DNA of 64,000 nucleotides from Tillus elongatus (GCA_964006375.1 OZ023265.1:149722269-149786268), one strand, 5' to 3'; positions 11,216-23,353 are shown, numbered from the stretch's first letter. The notes: a model not told the origin generated them from the letters alone. A program made the numbers and translations.

Positions 11216-12220
11216 ATCCCCACGCCAAGCTGGCCCGGAAATCTTCCCTTATATTTGGAAGGACTATTTCCAGGTCCTTCTAGAGCAGAACTGGGAAAAT
11301 CCCGTCACAGCCTGTGGACTTGAATGGAACAAACTCGTTCACCACCCAGGTTATGGAGCCGTCAGTGACTACCTCCTACCAGTCCGCATTCGGAGCCGAC
11401 CACCAGCCAGGACTGGCAGCCTCCATGACGGCTCCACCGCCAGCAAGGTGATCCCCAGCGGGGTGGTAGGTCTCCTCTTTAGTGTTGGTCCAACTCCCGT
11501 CCGGTTTCCCTAACGATCCTATTGAACTTCCTGACTCCTGTTTGAGCACCCTTACCAGCCTCGCTGCATCCGGCAATGAGTTGACTTCCCCACAGTACGC
11601 ATGCCAACCGGCTCGTTTACTCCGTTTTTAAACTACCTTCTGTCAGTTTTAAACTCGTTCCAGGTCGCCTCACCAGATTCTCGAACGGCACGGTTTAAGG
11701 CCCTTCGTGTACGCCCGCGTAGTTCGGTGAGATTCCGATTCAACCATCGGAACTTAATGGTCGGTTTCCCCCTGAGTGCTGACGCGGCCTCATAAGCTGC
11801 CATTATTTTACTTTATACGGCCTCGGGCTCGTTATCTAATCCTTCTATGGAGAGTCCTCTCTACGTTGGTCTCCTTGGCGACCCACTAAGACTTGTTACA
11901 TAGGAATCCCAGTCGGTCTTGGAATTCTCCTGGGGGGAAGGCGTCTCACGGTCCACATCCAATTCAAAGCTGATCCTACGATGGTGGGACATTGATATGT
12001 GTTCCGTCACCCTCCAATTAGATATGTCCTCTGTAATTCCTTTGCTCGCCAACGTGATGTCAATCACCTCCTGACGGATACTATTGACGAACGTTGGCGC
12101 TGTTTTAATTTTAATTTAATATCTGTAGGTTCGTTGTAGCCAAATACTATAACAGAACCTCACCACGTGGATTGGTGTTGGTGCTGCCCCACAGCCTGTG
12201 GTGAGGATTGACATCACAGC

Positions 12221-13930
12221 TCATGATAAGATAAAGTCGGTGTTCCCTCGCGAAATCGACGGTGCGTCCCAAATCCTCTGAGGGAGGTACCCCCAATCCC
12301 GTACATAAATATTGCACAACATAACCTTAAGCCTGATGTTACTCACCTTATATTCTAGGATGACTGCTGTGGCGTGCCTGGATCCAACCTGCGGCAGCAA
12401 TACCATGTCTAGATCCTTCAACGCCAGTATGCACGCCCTATGTTGTTCTCCTTCAGCCTTACCACCCACAAGGATGTTGAAGCCGATTGCTCCAAGACCT
12501 CTAACTTGCTTGCTATATACATAAGGTTCTTGGATCAACACAACACCACCGGAACCGCCTGCGAGCCTTGCTAGCCCTTCAGTGGCATCCCGGTTATGCT
12601 GAAAGTTGATCTGGAACACCCGCAGCTGCCCCCCAAACTTAGTCGTGGCTCTGTCAGGGTGGAGCCCTTTCCTGGCCAGCACCCGTTCTAGTGCCCGACA
12701 GGAGGAGGCGATCACACTCCATGCCGGCACTCTGATTACATTTAGGGTCACCCACTCGAAATACAACCGCCACCCCTGCCCGTCTAGCCCACGAACCACT
12801 TCCGGTCTAACCAGGAAGACGAGGCGCCATGCCCCGGGTCCTCCTGCTGTCGCCAGGTGCCGCCATTGTTCAACGTGGAGCGAGCGGTTCTGGAAAGTAA
12901 TCATCCTAACTACGGCTTCTAGGTTAACCTCTTGACTCATGAGCCAGAGGCCGATAGGTACCGGCCATGGGGCGTCCCCAGTCCTTGCGGCACTAAAGAC
13001 GTTACTCCCCACTGCCGCCCCAGACCAGCCGTTGAGGAGCCAACTCACGGTCTCGCCATCCCCGGCGGTCACTAAAAACCACCCCGGAACAACCATCCCA
13101 AAGTTGCGGAAGCGAAGCTACAGCGCCCCGGCGGATGCCAACATGGCGCCCAACATATCCGCAACCAAACTCCTACTTATTGGCTCGGCCTCTTCCGCCA
13201 GGACCGCGCCATCCACCCGGTTGGAGGTGATGACGACCTGCATGTTCCGCCTAACCACTGGATCGGCCATTCCCGAGGGACCAGGGCCCGCATCAGTGAC
13301 CAGGGTCGCGGGAACGCCCCCCTCGCAGCAAAGGAAATACATTAGCACCTTCCCTCTTAGACGCCGGCGTACATTTTAGGCTAACCCTCTTGGACACCCG
13401 CTTCGGTAGTATCTCCTTTTCTGACTTTGGGCGCGTAGAGTACGCGCCTCCAGCTGACTTAGGCCAGCGTGGCGGACCGAACGTAGGAGAGCCTTGTGGT
13501 CCTCCTTGGTTTTGGCCACCTGTGGGCGCGTCTGCGCCTTCTCATTTCTTTGTCCCTCAACACCAACCGGGAAACGCCATAGGGGTAGAGCCTTTCGGCA
13601 ACCCCCCACCACCACCACCACGCTGCGTCCCCCACCCGATCCCGTTGGCAAGACAATATCTTATTCGACCTTTATTCTTGCCTCGTGGTGCCATCGTGGC
13701 ACCCGTTGCCAGGCTGCCTGATCGGACAGTCTCTCAGATGAATCACCCGGCTCAGAAATAACCCGCCCAGCAGTAGAGACACAGGGGATCTGCGGCTGCA
13801 CACCCTGTGAAGCCACGGAGTCTACGCAGAAGCCAGAGGCGCCCCCAAACCCGATCTTTATGTGTCGTGCATGTGTTGTATGCGTGTGTGTGTGGCGTGT
13901 GTGAGAGGGGGAGAGAGTTTGGTAGAACAT
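12221..13930 (-). pseudogene. LINE ORF1 (gag-like) and endonuclease domain
   Basis: The longest intact piece, 291 codons at 12221-13096, joins two domains. The first resembles the C-terminal part of gag-like ORF1 proteins of insect LINEs (VPIGLWLMSQEV, LHVEQWRHLA, RLVFLVRPEVV). The second starts LRVFQINFQHNRDATEGLAR and contains VVLIQEPYV, the opening of the apurinic-like endonuclease that nicks target DNA. The two ORFs have fused by loss of the boundary. Upstream fragments at 13118-13348, 13376-13651 and 13661-13930 carry basic ORF1 sequence in shifted frames. Confidence 0.8.
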
Positions 13931-13970
13931 CAGCTCTGGGAGTTTCGCCCATTGCCGACAGTCATTTCAG

Positions 13971-14364
13971 GGATGCCACGAGGAGGCAGTCTCAAGGAGT
14001 CCAATAGCTAAGCCCCTCACTGAGCAATCAAGACAGTGCGAGGAAAGCCTAAAGAGGCTCCACCCGGCTTCCCAGATATAAGCGAAATACCAAAAACTGC
14101 CATTTTCTCCTTGCTTCAATATCTCCAAAACTAGGCTGCCTATAGACTTGCATTTTTGTACAGGGACATAATTTGCTATTGTAGTTGACATGGCGTGACC
14201 TTGAAATTTGTTTCAATTCATTACTTTCTGAGTCGCGATAGTTAACTGTTTTTGTGGGCGCCATATTGAATTTTTCCACCCAACTATTTTTTTTTTGTTA
14301 CAATGATGTATCACTAGATGGTGTTTTGTCCGCAATTTTGTCAAAAATAATAAATTTTGTTTGT
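13971..14364. other. flank and probable inverted-repeat remnant of a DD41D element
   Basis: No gene. GCGCCATATTGAATTTTTCC near 14260 resembles spacer sequence of the long-inverted-repeat elements here, and a transposase scrap of that type follows at once. Confidence 0.3.
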
Positions 14365-14495
14365 TTTTTTTTCAACCAGGACGGTGCACCGGTTCACAAT
14401 ACACGAATGGTGATCAACTTTCTTAATAGCGTTTTTTGCAACAACTGGATTTGTACTAGTGGACCTATGCAGTGCTCTCTTATTGGTCACTTATC
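14365..14495 (+). pseudogene. DD41D transposase scrap
   Basis: A short in-frame stretch reads NQDGAPVHNTRMVINFLN and then NNWICTSGP. This is the segment around the second catalytic Asp of the transposase family also found at 3358-5106, 28690-29595, 34424-34990, 41147-43774 and 57100-57620. Neither the start nor the third catalytic region is present. Confidence 0.7.
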
Positions 14496-14554
14496 TATTT
14501 ACGTCTGAAAAGTAGATAATATAAATTTTAATTAGCTAGCGCAAAGGGCCCTCC

Positions 14555-14955
14555 CCGCTGGTTTTACAAACACGAATAAAAGTTAATCCAGGCTTAACTT
14601 TGATTTTGGATCAACTACCATGGTAACCAAACAAATGCGAAAACATTTTCAGTTTTCAATCTGGCAACACAGCAATTATGCATGACATAGTTAAGTGACA
14701 TCATATATGACAAGGAGATGGCCTTGTTTGCCCGGGCTTTGAAGTTATAACAAAGAAAAACATTTTGCACTGCTTCAACAGAATATAGATTATTTGTGCT
14801 GCATCCGACAGACAAAGTTTATACCAACAGTGTTGTCAGAGTAAATGTAGGATCAGTGAATTTAGGGCTAGACTAGGTATTCAGTTGTTTGTTACCATGG
14901 TAGTTGATCGAGGATCAAAGTTAAGCCGGGCTAAAATCGCTGGTGAAATCAGCGG
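14555..14955. mobile_element. 400 bp MITE with 75 bp inverted repeats
   Basis: Left end CCGCTGGTTTTACAAACACG and right end GTGAAATCAGCGG are inverted. Longer matching blocks lie further in: GGCTTAACTTTGAT, then GATCAACTACCATGGTAAC. There is no transposase and no clear target duplication, so the superfamily is unknown. Confidence 0.75.
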
Positions 14956-15461
14956 TAAGTGTTATTGACACAAAAATCTGTATTATTACTAACACTGTAG
15001 ACTTATCACATAAGGATGTCAATAATATTACGCTTTTTGAACCTAAATTTAATGAAAAAACATAAAAAACATGGCAAATAGATTAAGATTAGGTAGCATG
15101 TATCTTTTCGATCTAGAAATTTACTATGTGGATATTGGTTCATGCCGATAAAGACATCTGGTGAGATAAACAACATAAACTCAACTCATCTCTTTTAAAA
15201 ATAGAAAACTAAAAACCCAGATGTCTGTCTCACCGTGTTAACTTTAACAAAGGAAAAATAGTTCATCTAAAATACTACATAAAAACTATATTTATATTGA
15301 TTTTAATTCTACGTGAAAATATTTATATTGACTACATATATACAAAAAACAGAACCGGTATTTAAATCAAGACAAACATAGTGATTAGTATATGTATAAA
15401 CCGGTCGAGTTATTGACAATAATTTATTATTCTACCAGACAAATTAGGAGTATTTAAGCGG
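14956..15461. other. unassigned AT-rich DNA
   Basis: No gene or clear repeat. AT-rich sequence downstream (3' side) of the Penelope tail; it could include that element's 3' end, but no marker was seen. Confidence 0.3.
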
Positions 15462-15945
15462 TCAAATGCAAAGAGAAAACAAAGAGCTAGAAATTACAGG
15501 TGCCGCACGATTTAATGAAGTTTTGTTCTTAATAGACCTTAATATAAAAATAATTTCTAATGAATCAAGCATAGTTTGATGTCTGACATTTTTGACAAGT
15601 TTCAAATTTTCTTTGTCAATGTGGTGGTTATTATCCCATATATGTTGTGCCACACATGATTTCTCCACCGTACCATATCGTAACTGTGCGAGATGTTCAC
15701 GAAATCTGGTGGCTGTGTTTCTCCTAGTTTAGCCCACGTATTTAAGATCACAATCTTTGCAACTAATCTCATAAATTCCGGACATTTCAGTGACTTTGTC
15801 CTTGTCTTTCGTATTACCCAACAAATTTTTTAAGTTACTTTTCGTCGAAAACGTCAAATGTAAATCGGCTTTCTTAAAAATACTTTCCAAACCCTTTGTG
15901 ATTCGTGGTTCATAAGGTAAACACACAAATTTTTTTGAGGTATAG
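15462..15945 (-). pseudogene. Penelope-like element, GIY-YIG endonuclease tail
   Basis: Reading on the minus strand from about 15930: CLPYEPRITKGLESIFKKAD, then SGIYEISCKDCDLKYVG, a stop, and TRRNTATRFREHLAQLRYG. GIY...KYVG, the following Arg and the EH pair are the core of the GIY-YIG nuclease that ends Penelope retroelements. The reverse transcriptase is missing, so this is a 5'-truncated copy. One stop lies between YVG and TRR. Confidence 0.85.
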
Positions 15946-17997
15946 CTGCAAAATGGGATAAAGGCAGGTTATATAGATACAGCTAAATTGCTTTTTTGTC
16001 GTTTTTTCCATCTTCTTTCCCGCCAGGCACCCCTATTCACTCCTGGTACTTGGAGGTTGTTTGAGGAAATTTTTTCTTGTAATTTATGCATCCAAGTGGG
16101 GTTCTACGCATATTTCTGATTTTTAAGAATAAAAACCCTCCGTGAGCTTATCTGCAAATATACCTAATACTTAAATTTTTACTCCTTTTGGAAAAGAAAA
16201 GGAGGAAAGTTTATCTCCACTTTTCATTGCCTTTTCAGAATTATGTTTGTACATTAATACACTACAAACAACTCCACCTGGCATCTAGACAGGTATTTAG
16301 GTCAGGTTATTTATTGAGTTCTTGCTTTAAGTATACCTATATAACTTTTTATTGTTAAACACATATTTACATTTATGAGGAGTCACCGATCTAATCGTCT
16401 AATATAAAAATAATCTTGAATAAATGACGTTCAATTCGTAATACCGTTGATTCACTGTGCAGTTATGTTTACAACACCACACCTCAAAAAATATGATATA
16501 AGACAATAGTTTCGATATGACTGCTATTTCGCAGAAAATAAACATTAAAATAAATCCGTAACTGATCGTATTCAAAAATTTTTAAGCAAAGTTACACAAA
16601 TTTCTAATAAATGTTATTTAGAACACCAAAACGCAATCTGAAACTATAGGTCTTATGTGCATTTAGAATACACGTGATGTATTCTCTCCTCTCGCGTCTC
16701 TCCCCCCTCAGAATTACCAGACAACTAATCTAATCTATAAACCTTGGGTCAGACGAGCATCTTTTTCTATGAAATTGTGGGTTCAATAAGTCATTTATTT
16801 GTTCTTAAACCAGGTACAAAACTTTATTTTCTTTCATCATGTACCGGTCAGTTGTTTTCTAGGAAAATTCGCTAAAATTAAACTTGATTAAATACAATAC
16901 AATAATGTTTTATATTATCTAACTAAAATATTTTGATGGAACCGTTTAACCGTTTTTTTTTTACTCTGCTGTAGATTTTTCTATTATGAGGGTTTATCAT
17001 TAGTTAAAACAACCGCATATCCTTCTTTAGACGCTGAAGAAGTTGAATTATTACATTCTGCATATTTTTGTCTTTAGCATTAACTAATATTAGTTTGCTA
17101 AAAATTGAAAATTGGCACAAAAGATTCCAACAGTCATTTTGAATTTCGCGCCACAATGTAATAACGTTCTAATATTGTAGCACGCCGACCACAGATTATT
17201 GTGAACGTGAACTCAACTCTGTTGACTGTGACAGACGAAAATAGTTTGACAACGACATCGGCAACGGCTTTCCCTAGAATCAAGAATATTTAAGAAGATT
17301 AGCTACACCTATATACGATAATTAGCTGTTAAAATTGTTTGATAAGGTAAATATTAACCCTGAATTAAATACGTGTACGTTGAATTATGAACAGTAGATG
17401 CTTCCATTAACTCGTTTCGTATTCGCCTTATGTAGGTATACTTACCTTCAAATATTTATTCAGTTACATAAAATTCAGTTTGTCACGGGAATTCACAACC
17501 TAATATGTTAAAAATACTTGTGCTGTCGTTAAGATATCGTGAGAGTAATATACATATGCTAATAATAACCTACTATTATTTAATGAAAGGTTTTCAGTAG
17601 ATTCTATTTAAAAAACGATGGACCCTAGAATATTATTTATTATAGCCTGGTTTTTGCAACGTTGCCGTAAATGTCATGTCAATTATTAGACGAAGCTTGA
17701 TAATATCCTCACGGAAAAGTTTCATAAACACAGAGGTTTTATATTATATTTATAAGTACTCTTAGATTACTGTTTTATTATATGTCTAATCATAATAATC
17801 ATAAACAAAACATGAAAATTGTTGAAGCATTTGGGAAACATTATAATTAGGTAATGAAAGGAGTAACTATTTAACAACCCGACAACTAAATGGCATTTAT
17901 ATGCTGTGCTTAATCAATAATTATTCTGCCAATGCAGTCTAGCTTGGAATTATATAAATATTTATTATTCATCTTGTTTTCCGTCTCAAAGATGAAC
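15946..17997. other. unassigned, no clear mobile elements
   Basis: This stretch has no (TA)n array and no element ends that I recognise, which is unusual here. A possible non-coding exon around 17150-17340 ends in AAG|GTAAAT, but the only support is the donor-like word. No coding sequence was seen. Confidence 0.3.
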
Positions 17998-18002
17998 ATC
18001 CA

Positions 18003-18123
18003 TGACGTCATGACGTGGAAAATAGGATGGCCATTTTTGCATGAGTATGATTAGGTCATGCGCTGTATGTTTGCTACGTGGCATAGTAAACGTGTATGTC
18101 TACTGTCGTACTGTGCCACGTCA
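18003..18123. promoter_or_regulatory. cluster of CRE and ATF6/XBP1-type motifs
   Basis: TGACGTCA at 18003-18010 is a perfect palindromic cAMP response element. TGACGTGG follows at 18011-18018, and CCACGTCA, its reverse complement, lies at 18116-18123. That core matches the unfolded-protein-response element bound by ATF6/XBP1 bZIP factors. No transcript start is evident nearby, so regulatory use is inference. Confidence 0.35.
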
Positions 18124-18239
18124 CAGTATAGTTTATGTTTCTGAACTCAACCCCCACTCTAAAGTTCACCCTATAACCTATAAAACTATAAAGTTCAATT
18201 TCCAACGAGCTTCTCACTTCTCACGATAGTACGACAGTA
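18101..18239. repeat. 12 bp inverted repeat enclosing 115 bp
   Basis: TACTGTCGTACT at 18101-18112 is repeated in inverted form as AGTACGACAGTA at 18228-18239. It may be the ends of a very small MITE or part of a regulatory hairpin. No target duplication was seen. Confidence 0.5.
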
Positions 18240-18558
18240 AAAAGTTGGTTGTGAGGAGTTTGCGCATAGGAGAAGTATACATTATGTTCACATAACCTTG
18301 TATGGCAGGGTTGGTTGTTCCTTCTTTTGGCTTTTAATTAGGCAAACTGATGTCAGGGCAGGCTAGGAAGGTCCGTTGGCAGGATTGTGTGGAAACAGCA
18401 AGGACGTCTTTATTCCGTTAAAACGGCAAAAATATATCAACAGTCGCCTCCATGATAATGACTGTCGCGAGACGATCGTAATTCCTAGAGGGTTGTAGCT
18501 GTGACTGCATGGACTATCAGCTATTAATAAAAATGATAGTTTTTGTGGAATGTCTTTG
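18240..18558. other. unassigned, possible Merlin-tail fragment
   Basis: Words around 18350-18440 (GGCAGG, TTTATTCCGTTAAAACGGCA) resemble the 3' part of the Merlin element at 26080-26160 (TTTATTTCGTTAAAGCGGCA). The similarity is short and the boundary is unclear. Confidence 0.35.
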
Positions 18559-18674
18559 TTAGTCAGTTTTTATTTTAAAAAAATCAGTAATAGTATCGGT
18601 GGTGAGACTTTGCAAAAAAATTCCAGATGAGCGCGAACTAGGACCACTAGAACCCATTTCCGGGGTCATTTTCA

Positions 18675-18755
<81 letters not shown>

Positions 18756-19095
18756 CTGTGTGTGTCTGTGTGTCCAACCAATAACCGATTTGGATGAAAC
18801 TCGGCGAGTACCTTTCTTTTATTAATAGCTTGGATGAGTTCGTTAGCCAGGAAAATATGACAAGGTTTTCCGGGAAAATTTTGAGTTTTCTTTCGGAAAA
18901 AAAATTATATCCGAAAAGTACAAAGCTATTTTAATGAAATTTGGTGGATATGTTGCCTTGGAAAATACCTTACTACGTACTAAAATTCAACTTTCTAAGT
19001 TTATGGAAAATTGAGTTATTTAAATTTGAAGCATTTAATGAAAATTCACCACCATAACGCACTTGCTGCGTCCCGCACTTTTTTTAAAATTAAGG
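18559..19095. repeat. X repeat family, copy with central (TA)n
   Basis: Arm (GAACCCATTTCCGGGGTCAT), then a 76 bp (TA)n array at 18678-18753, then a body with CTTGGATGAGTTCGTTAGCC and finally CCATAACGCACTTGCTGCGT. The same order occurs at 32385-33744 and, inverted, at 62037-64000. No coding sequence was seen, so this is a non-autonomous dispersed repeat. Confidence 0.75.
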
Positions 19096-19214
19096 CTAGG
19101 TACTAGGTGGTGCTAAAATAAATACATTGCCAAGTTAATAAATGATAATATACTCAGATATCCATCATACCTTATTTTCCAAAATAGCAGTTACATTAAT
19201 TAAATATTACCTAA
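19096..19214. other. unassigned AT-rich DNA
   Basis: Nothing recognisable between the X repeat and the hairpin. Confidence 0.3.
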
Positions 19215-19291
19215 CTAAATACAGATGTAGATAGGTACTTGTTGTCTGACTTCACCAGTGTGAAGCCAGAGACGTCTACATCTGTATTTAG
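19215..19291. repeat. 77 nt hairpin, pre-miRNA-like
   Basis: CTAAATACAGATGTAGA (19215-19231) pairs perfectly with TCTACATCTGTATTTAG (19275-19291). A second helix near the tip pairs CTTCAC with GTGAAG around a CAGT loop, and flanking CTG with CAG. A 12 nt bulge on the 5' side faces almost nothing on the 3' side, which is atypical for a microRNA precursor. It could equally be a tiny inverted-repeat element. Confidence 0.5.
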
Positions 19292-20699
19292 TACGGAACG
19301 GTTTCACCAACTACGTATAACGACAACGATAATTAATAAATTACCTAGGTCCTAGGTAACTTAATTATATACAACTTTTTAACAGTTTGTTTTGTTGTTC
19401 CAAAATTATGTATCTCTTAATCATTTTCTACATTTAAATAACGTTTGTAATATAAGTTATCAATATTTAGCATAAAAAGGTAAAGGTAAGATGCTTACTG
19501 GCAATTAGGCCATTGCTGACCCTTTTTGCTCATCTAAACTAACCTACCCTCCACTTTGAGCTCGATCTCAACAACGACAGTGATTTAAAAAATAATCCGC
19601 CGCCGGTGATGCTCGCACCGTCGTCCCCTGAGTCCGTATTGGAAAGTCTGAATCGACTTTCCCGCACGGCCACGGAGGCGCTAATATTTAGCATAAAGGT
19701 AAATCGTAATATTAACTTTTTGTTGAACAAACCGATATCTTATTGATTGGTAACAAGAACGCAAAAGGTCTTCTTTACAAGGCATGTTTTGTCCTGTAGT
19801 CCCCACACTTATCCAAAGAAAATAACATTGCCATAAATATTTTTCTAAGGTTTGAGGTTATGGTTACAATGACATTGACACGCCCACAACTACCAAGTAG
19901 CAAGCAGCAATAGCGACTTGAAAACCAAGTAATATCATGTCCAAAGTAGACATTTGAGTGGAAATAATGTATTTCCTGGTTTAAGGCATTAAAATCGAAA
20001 AAACAAATCAATAGTTTAAAAAAAAAGGAAAATTGTAGGTAGTGTGAGCGAAATGACAAATCGAGGTCATTAAATAGAAATACATTGCTTTCATGTAATA
20101 AAATAAGGTATCCTGAAGTCATCAATGACAATCGTTTGACCACACCTTTAGAAAGTAACATTTTTACAATATTTTAGGGATTTACTTTTAATCCAGAACT
20201 AATAATTTATAAGTCACTTTTTGGTCTATATGCATAGTTACCTATATTCGCAAATGAAATTTAAAAAATGGTTGGTTGGGAGTTTGGCAGTGAAGAAAAA
20301 GCAGTAAGTATTTGAGAAATATGTCTCTTGGTTGGATCTTTTTGCTAAATTACCTAGGCGTTACGTGTCTAATTCACTTAGCGTGTTGCGTGCATTTATT
20401 TTCCTATGATTTTCCCCCCTTTTGTAACGTAATCAAATAAGGCATACATTAGTCCGCAACTATTTTTTTGGGGCGTATAGAATTATATACTTCTAAATTA
20501 AAATATCCGTGATTATTTGTGGACATTTTGTCTTACGTCATGTAAGTTATCTTAACAATATGTGATATCTTCGAAGATTAGCATTGTTATTTTAACTTGC
20601 TACACAAATATAATCCCTTTATTTTAAATATCTCTAGTTATGATATAAATTGTCGGGAATCGATTCTTTAGTTTTACGCGTTCGTATTATAGCCATGGC
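19292..20699. other. unassigned DNA
   Basis: A 128-residue open frame on the minus strand (19775-20161) is AT-rich, lacks family features and is not called. No elements recognised. Confidence 0.3.
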
Positions 20700-20706
20700 G
20701 TACCTA

Positions 20707-20817
20707 TAAGAATAAGGCAACGTGGGCTGTGGATGATCTGCATGTGTACGTCATCGTAAAATCGTACACGTGATTGGTTGATCACTGGCGTCATTAGCGC
20801 TTATTTTCTTATTCTTA
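20707..20817. promoter_or_regulatory. inverted-repeat segment with E-box and CCAAT-type motifs
   Basis: TAAGAATAAG (20707-20716) and CTTATTCTTA (20808-20817) are inverted copies bounding 91 bp. This holds a palindromic E-box CACGTG (20767-20772) and ATTGG (inverted CCAAT) at 20774-20778. It could be a small promoter module or a short MITE; the sequence does not decide. Confidence 0.3.
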
Positions 20818-22309
20818 CATCGTGTATGTCGTCGCTAGTGATGCTTAAGAAGAATTAAATAGGTATAAATATAAAGTAAAAGGTTTCATTCAGTTAGCAA
20901 TTTTAAATTAAAAATTAGCGCTTGAAACTAGCTACAACTATCAATTTATTTTCATTTTTTTTTCTAATAGATATAGGTACAATACAAAATTATTTCTTAA
21001 AAACGAAATTAATATGGATACAATGAATGAAACAAATTATTAGAATGTATTCATTTATCTGTTGTGTTTATGAAAGGTAACTTTGCTGTGAAATTAAATA
21101 TATATATAGATAGATGCTTCCACTTCAAATACCTATAAGCTTTGACGTTAAAATTAAGAAAGAATTGCGAATTTGGTCATTTTTATCCATTTCACTGAAG
21201 TACGAGAGGCAAGACAGGGTAAATGTTAAAAATGCGTAATGCGCATGCTCGTAGGAGGCATCACGCCAACGCCAAGCATAATGTCAACAATGTTAGAAAT
21301 TAGTGTTTGGAAACCTAGTGGTTGGTGTGTTCATTTGTGCGCATATTTTGTGAAAAAAATAAGTTATAGTGTGTTCGTGGAAAATTTTAAGAATAGCATA
21401 TAATCGACTTGAATTTCATCAATTGTCCACATACTTCTTGGCTTGGTTAATACGTCATTGACCTGTTTAGGCGGTAAGGCATTATCTGAAGAATTTGTAC
21501 CTAACCTAACCTATGTAACGCATTGCACATCTTCTTTTTTTAGTACAGTTAGGTTTGAATATCGACATACTGTACGTTGCTTATAGTTGCCCCTTGTTGC
21601 ATTTTCTGTTTATGAAGTTTTTAAATAACTTCCTTAAAAATAGTTTATTCTGTTGCTTATTGTTGAGCTCTGGGAACTGCGGGCACAGAATAGAAAATAT
21701 AGGAACGGTTATGTTGAAACCGAAGTGTCAACATGTCTAATGTCAATGATATGACAAGGCGCATCTTTAGAAGTTTTTAAAATATACTATCAGACTCAGT
21801 TAAACTCCAATATTATATTTAATAACATTTATTTATTTCAAATTATTTTGGTGAATTTGCAGATAAGTCAACAGGCAGTTTTAGATCGAGCGACTGCTGA
21901 TAGATAAAGTTCGGCATCATACATGCTCCTTAACACTATTCTCACCTTTTGGTCCCTTTGCTAAGTTATTTACATTACAACCTTTTAAATTTCACGCTTT
22001 TTTATTAGTTTCCCAGTACAGTTCTGCTAGGCTAAAGTAATATCTGACAATTTTTAGCCAGCTATAACAGCTGGACATGTGTTTAGCAAAAACTAGTTAA
22101 ATTACATTACATTTTAGTTTGCTGAATTTCCTTATAATTTATGTTAATTCTATTGCCTAAAGGGGTATCTTTTAGTAACATATTATGTGATGCCCTGTAA
22201 CTTAGGTTTATGCTGTATTATTACTGTGACCAAATAGATAGTTATATGCACAGCACCATTGAGAAGCTGTATAATATGTACACTAGTGCTTTCATTATTG
22301 GAATTGGGA
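20818..22309. other. unassigned DNA with an NRF1-type motif
   Basis: TGCGCATGC at 21240-21248 matches the core bound by NRF1/Ewg-type factors, often found at housekeeping promoters. Three CCTAA units occur near 21499-21514. No open frame has family features. A leader exon of the plus-strand gene at 44785 could lie here, but this is speculation. Confidence 0.3.
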
Positions 22310-22317
22310 ACTAGGTA

Positions 22318-23257
22318 CAGTGATGTTAACCCCGACGGTCGTTTTTCGGTAGAAAGTGCCAATTTTTTCGGTAGATGGCGCGCAAAATCGGTAGATTTTT
22401 ACATAGATGCAAAGCTTTGTAGATTACTTAAAAAATAGTATATACAGGTTTTCTGTATGCCACTTTATTAGAAATCAAATTATTGCTAATTTCTAAATTA
22501 GGTAGATAGGTACTCGGTTTCGTGAAAGATGCATATATGAACATGCATCTTCTTTGCAAGCTATATTTAAACAGTTGTACATACCCTATTCAATGAATAA
22601 TTCAATTAAACACAAATCTGGACAAAATTTATTTAATTAATGAACAATGTGAAATAAATAACTTCTCGAACAAGGCAAATTGCTGTTGACTATTGACTAA
22701 TATATAGACATGTAATGAAAAATAATGACAGTAGGCACATTTTGAATTTTCTTATTCGGCTTAATTTGAATGAAATATATTTAAACTTTGGTATTGAAGT
22801 TACGGTAATCTAACTGCAATAAAATAGTATAAGTGACCGCTTTCTATTACACACCTAGTTAGGTAGGTAATATATATTTCTGAAGTTTAGGATCAACAGT
22901 TTAAACCAATTTTGTTATTATGGCCTTCGGCCGATAGAGGGCAATCTGATAATTTAAAAACAATATTATGCAGCCAATATCAATCAATTTTGTTATTATT
23001 TCCTCCGGCCGATCTAGGGCAACCTTATATCAAAATTTTGTAATTGAGAAAGCAGGACCCTGTTAAGTATAAGTCAAATCCATCTATAAATGGTTGAAAA
23101 GTATGTCACTGCAAACTGTAACTAACAAACTGTAACGAGTTTCATTGTAAAGCTAAGACAGACCACCGCTTGTTTTTCGGTAGGATTTGTGTCGAATCGG
23201 TAGACTTTATTGGAAATCGGTAGATCTACCGAAAAATCGGTAGGGTTAACATCACTG
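22318..23257. mobile_element. 940 bp non-autonomous hAT element
   Basis: Ends CAGTGATGTTAACCC and GGGTTAACATCACTG are perfect 15 bp inverted repeats. The flanks are a perfect 8 bp target duplication, ACTAGGTA (22310-22317 and 23258-23265). Near both ends, the word TCGGTAGA or its close variants recurs at least six times, mostly after a run of T. This is a subterminal array of the kind bound by hAT transposases. The middle has no coding sequence. Confidence 0.92.
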
Positions 23258-23353
23258 ACTAGGTACATAGTTTCCTGTTATTGAACTTTGTGTGTCTTGT
23301 ATTTCTAGAATTTTTAGTTGTCAGAGTAATTTAAAAACTGTGTTTAATATTTT

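Larger units (their letters stand above)
9050..13970 (-). mobile_element. R1-like LINE, nearly full length but degenerate
   Basis: This minus-strand non-LTR retrotransposon stands out as GC-rich against AT-rich surroundings. In its own 5'-3' order: a gag-like ORF1 (about 13930 to 12700), an apurinic-type endonuclease (12630 to 12220), reverse transcriptase (motifs near 10514-10933) and an RNase H domain (9626-9928). The order ORF1, endonuclease, RT, RNase H is that of the R1/I groups. The 3' region (9050-9480) recurs as a fragment at about 60965-61375. Many frameshifts and stops show an old copy. Confidence 0.85.

Noticed and set aside
12312..13761. Plus-strand open frames of 70-146 residues within 12.3-13.8 kb
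   Set aside because: They lie opposite ORF1 and endonuclease of the R1-like LINE. The GC-rich sequence keeps antisense frames open; their Pro/Arg/Ser-rich content is typical of such shadows.
19775..20161. 128-residue open frame on the minus strand
   Set aside because: Phe/Leu-rich composition expected from AT-rich DNA, no conserved motif, no splice signals in place.
16000..22300. Possible leader exon(s) of the large plus-strand gene, e.g. donor-like AAG|GTAAAT near 17340
   Set aside because: A donor-like word alone is too common. No supporting start-site or coding evidence, so it is not called as an exon.
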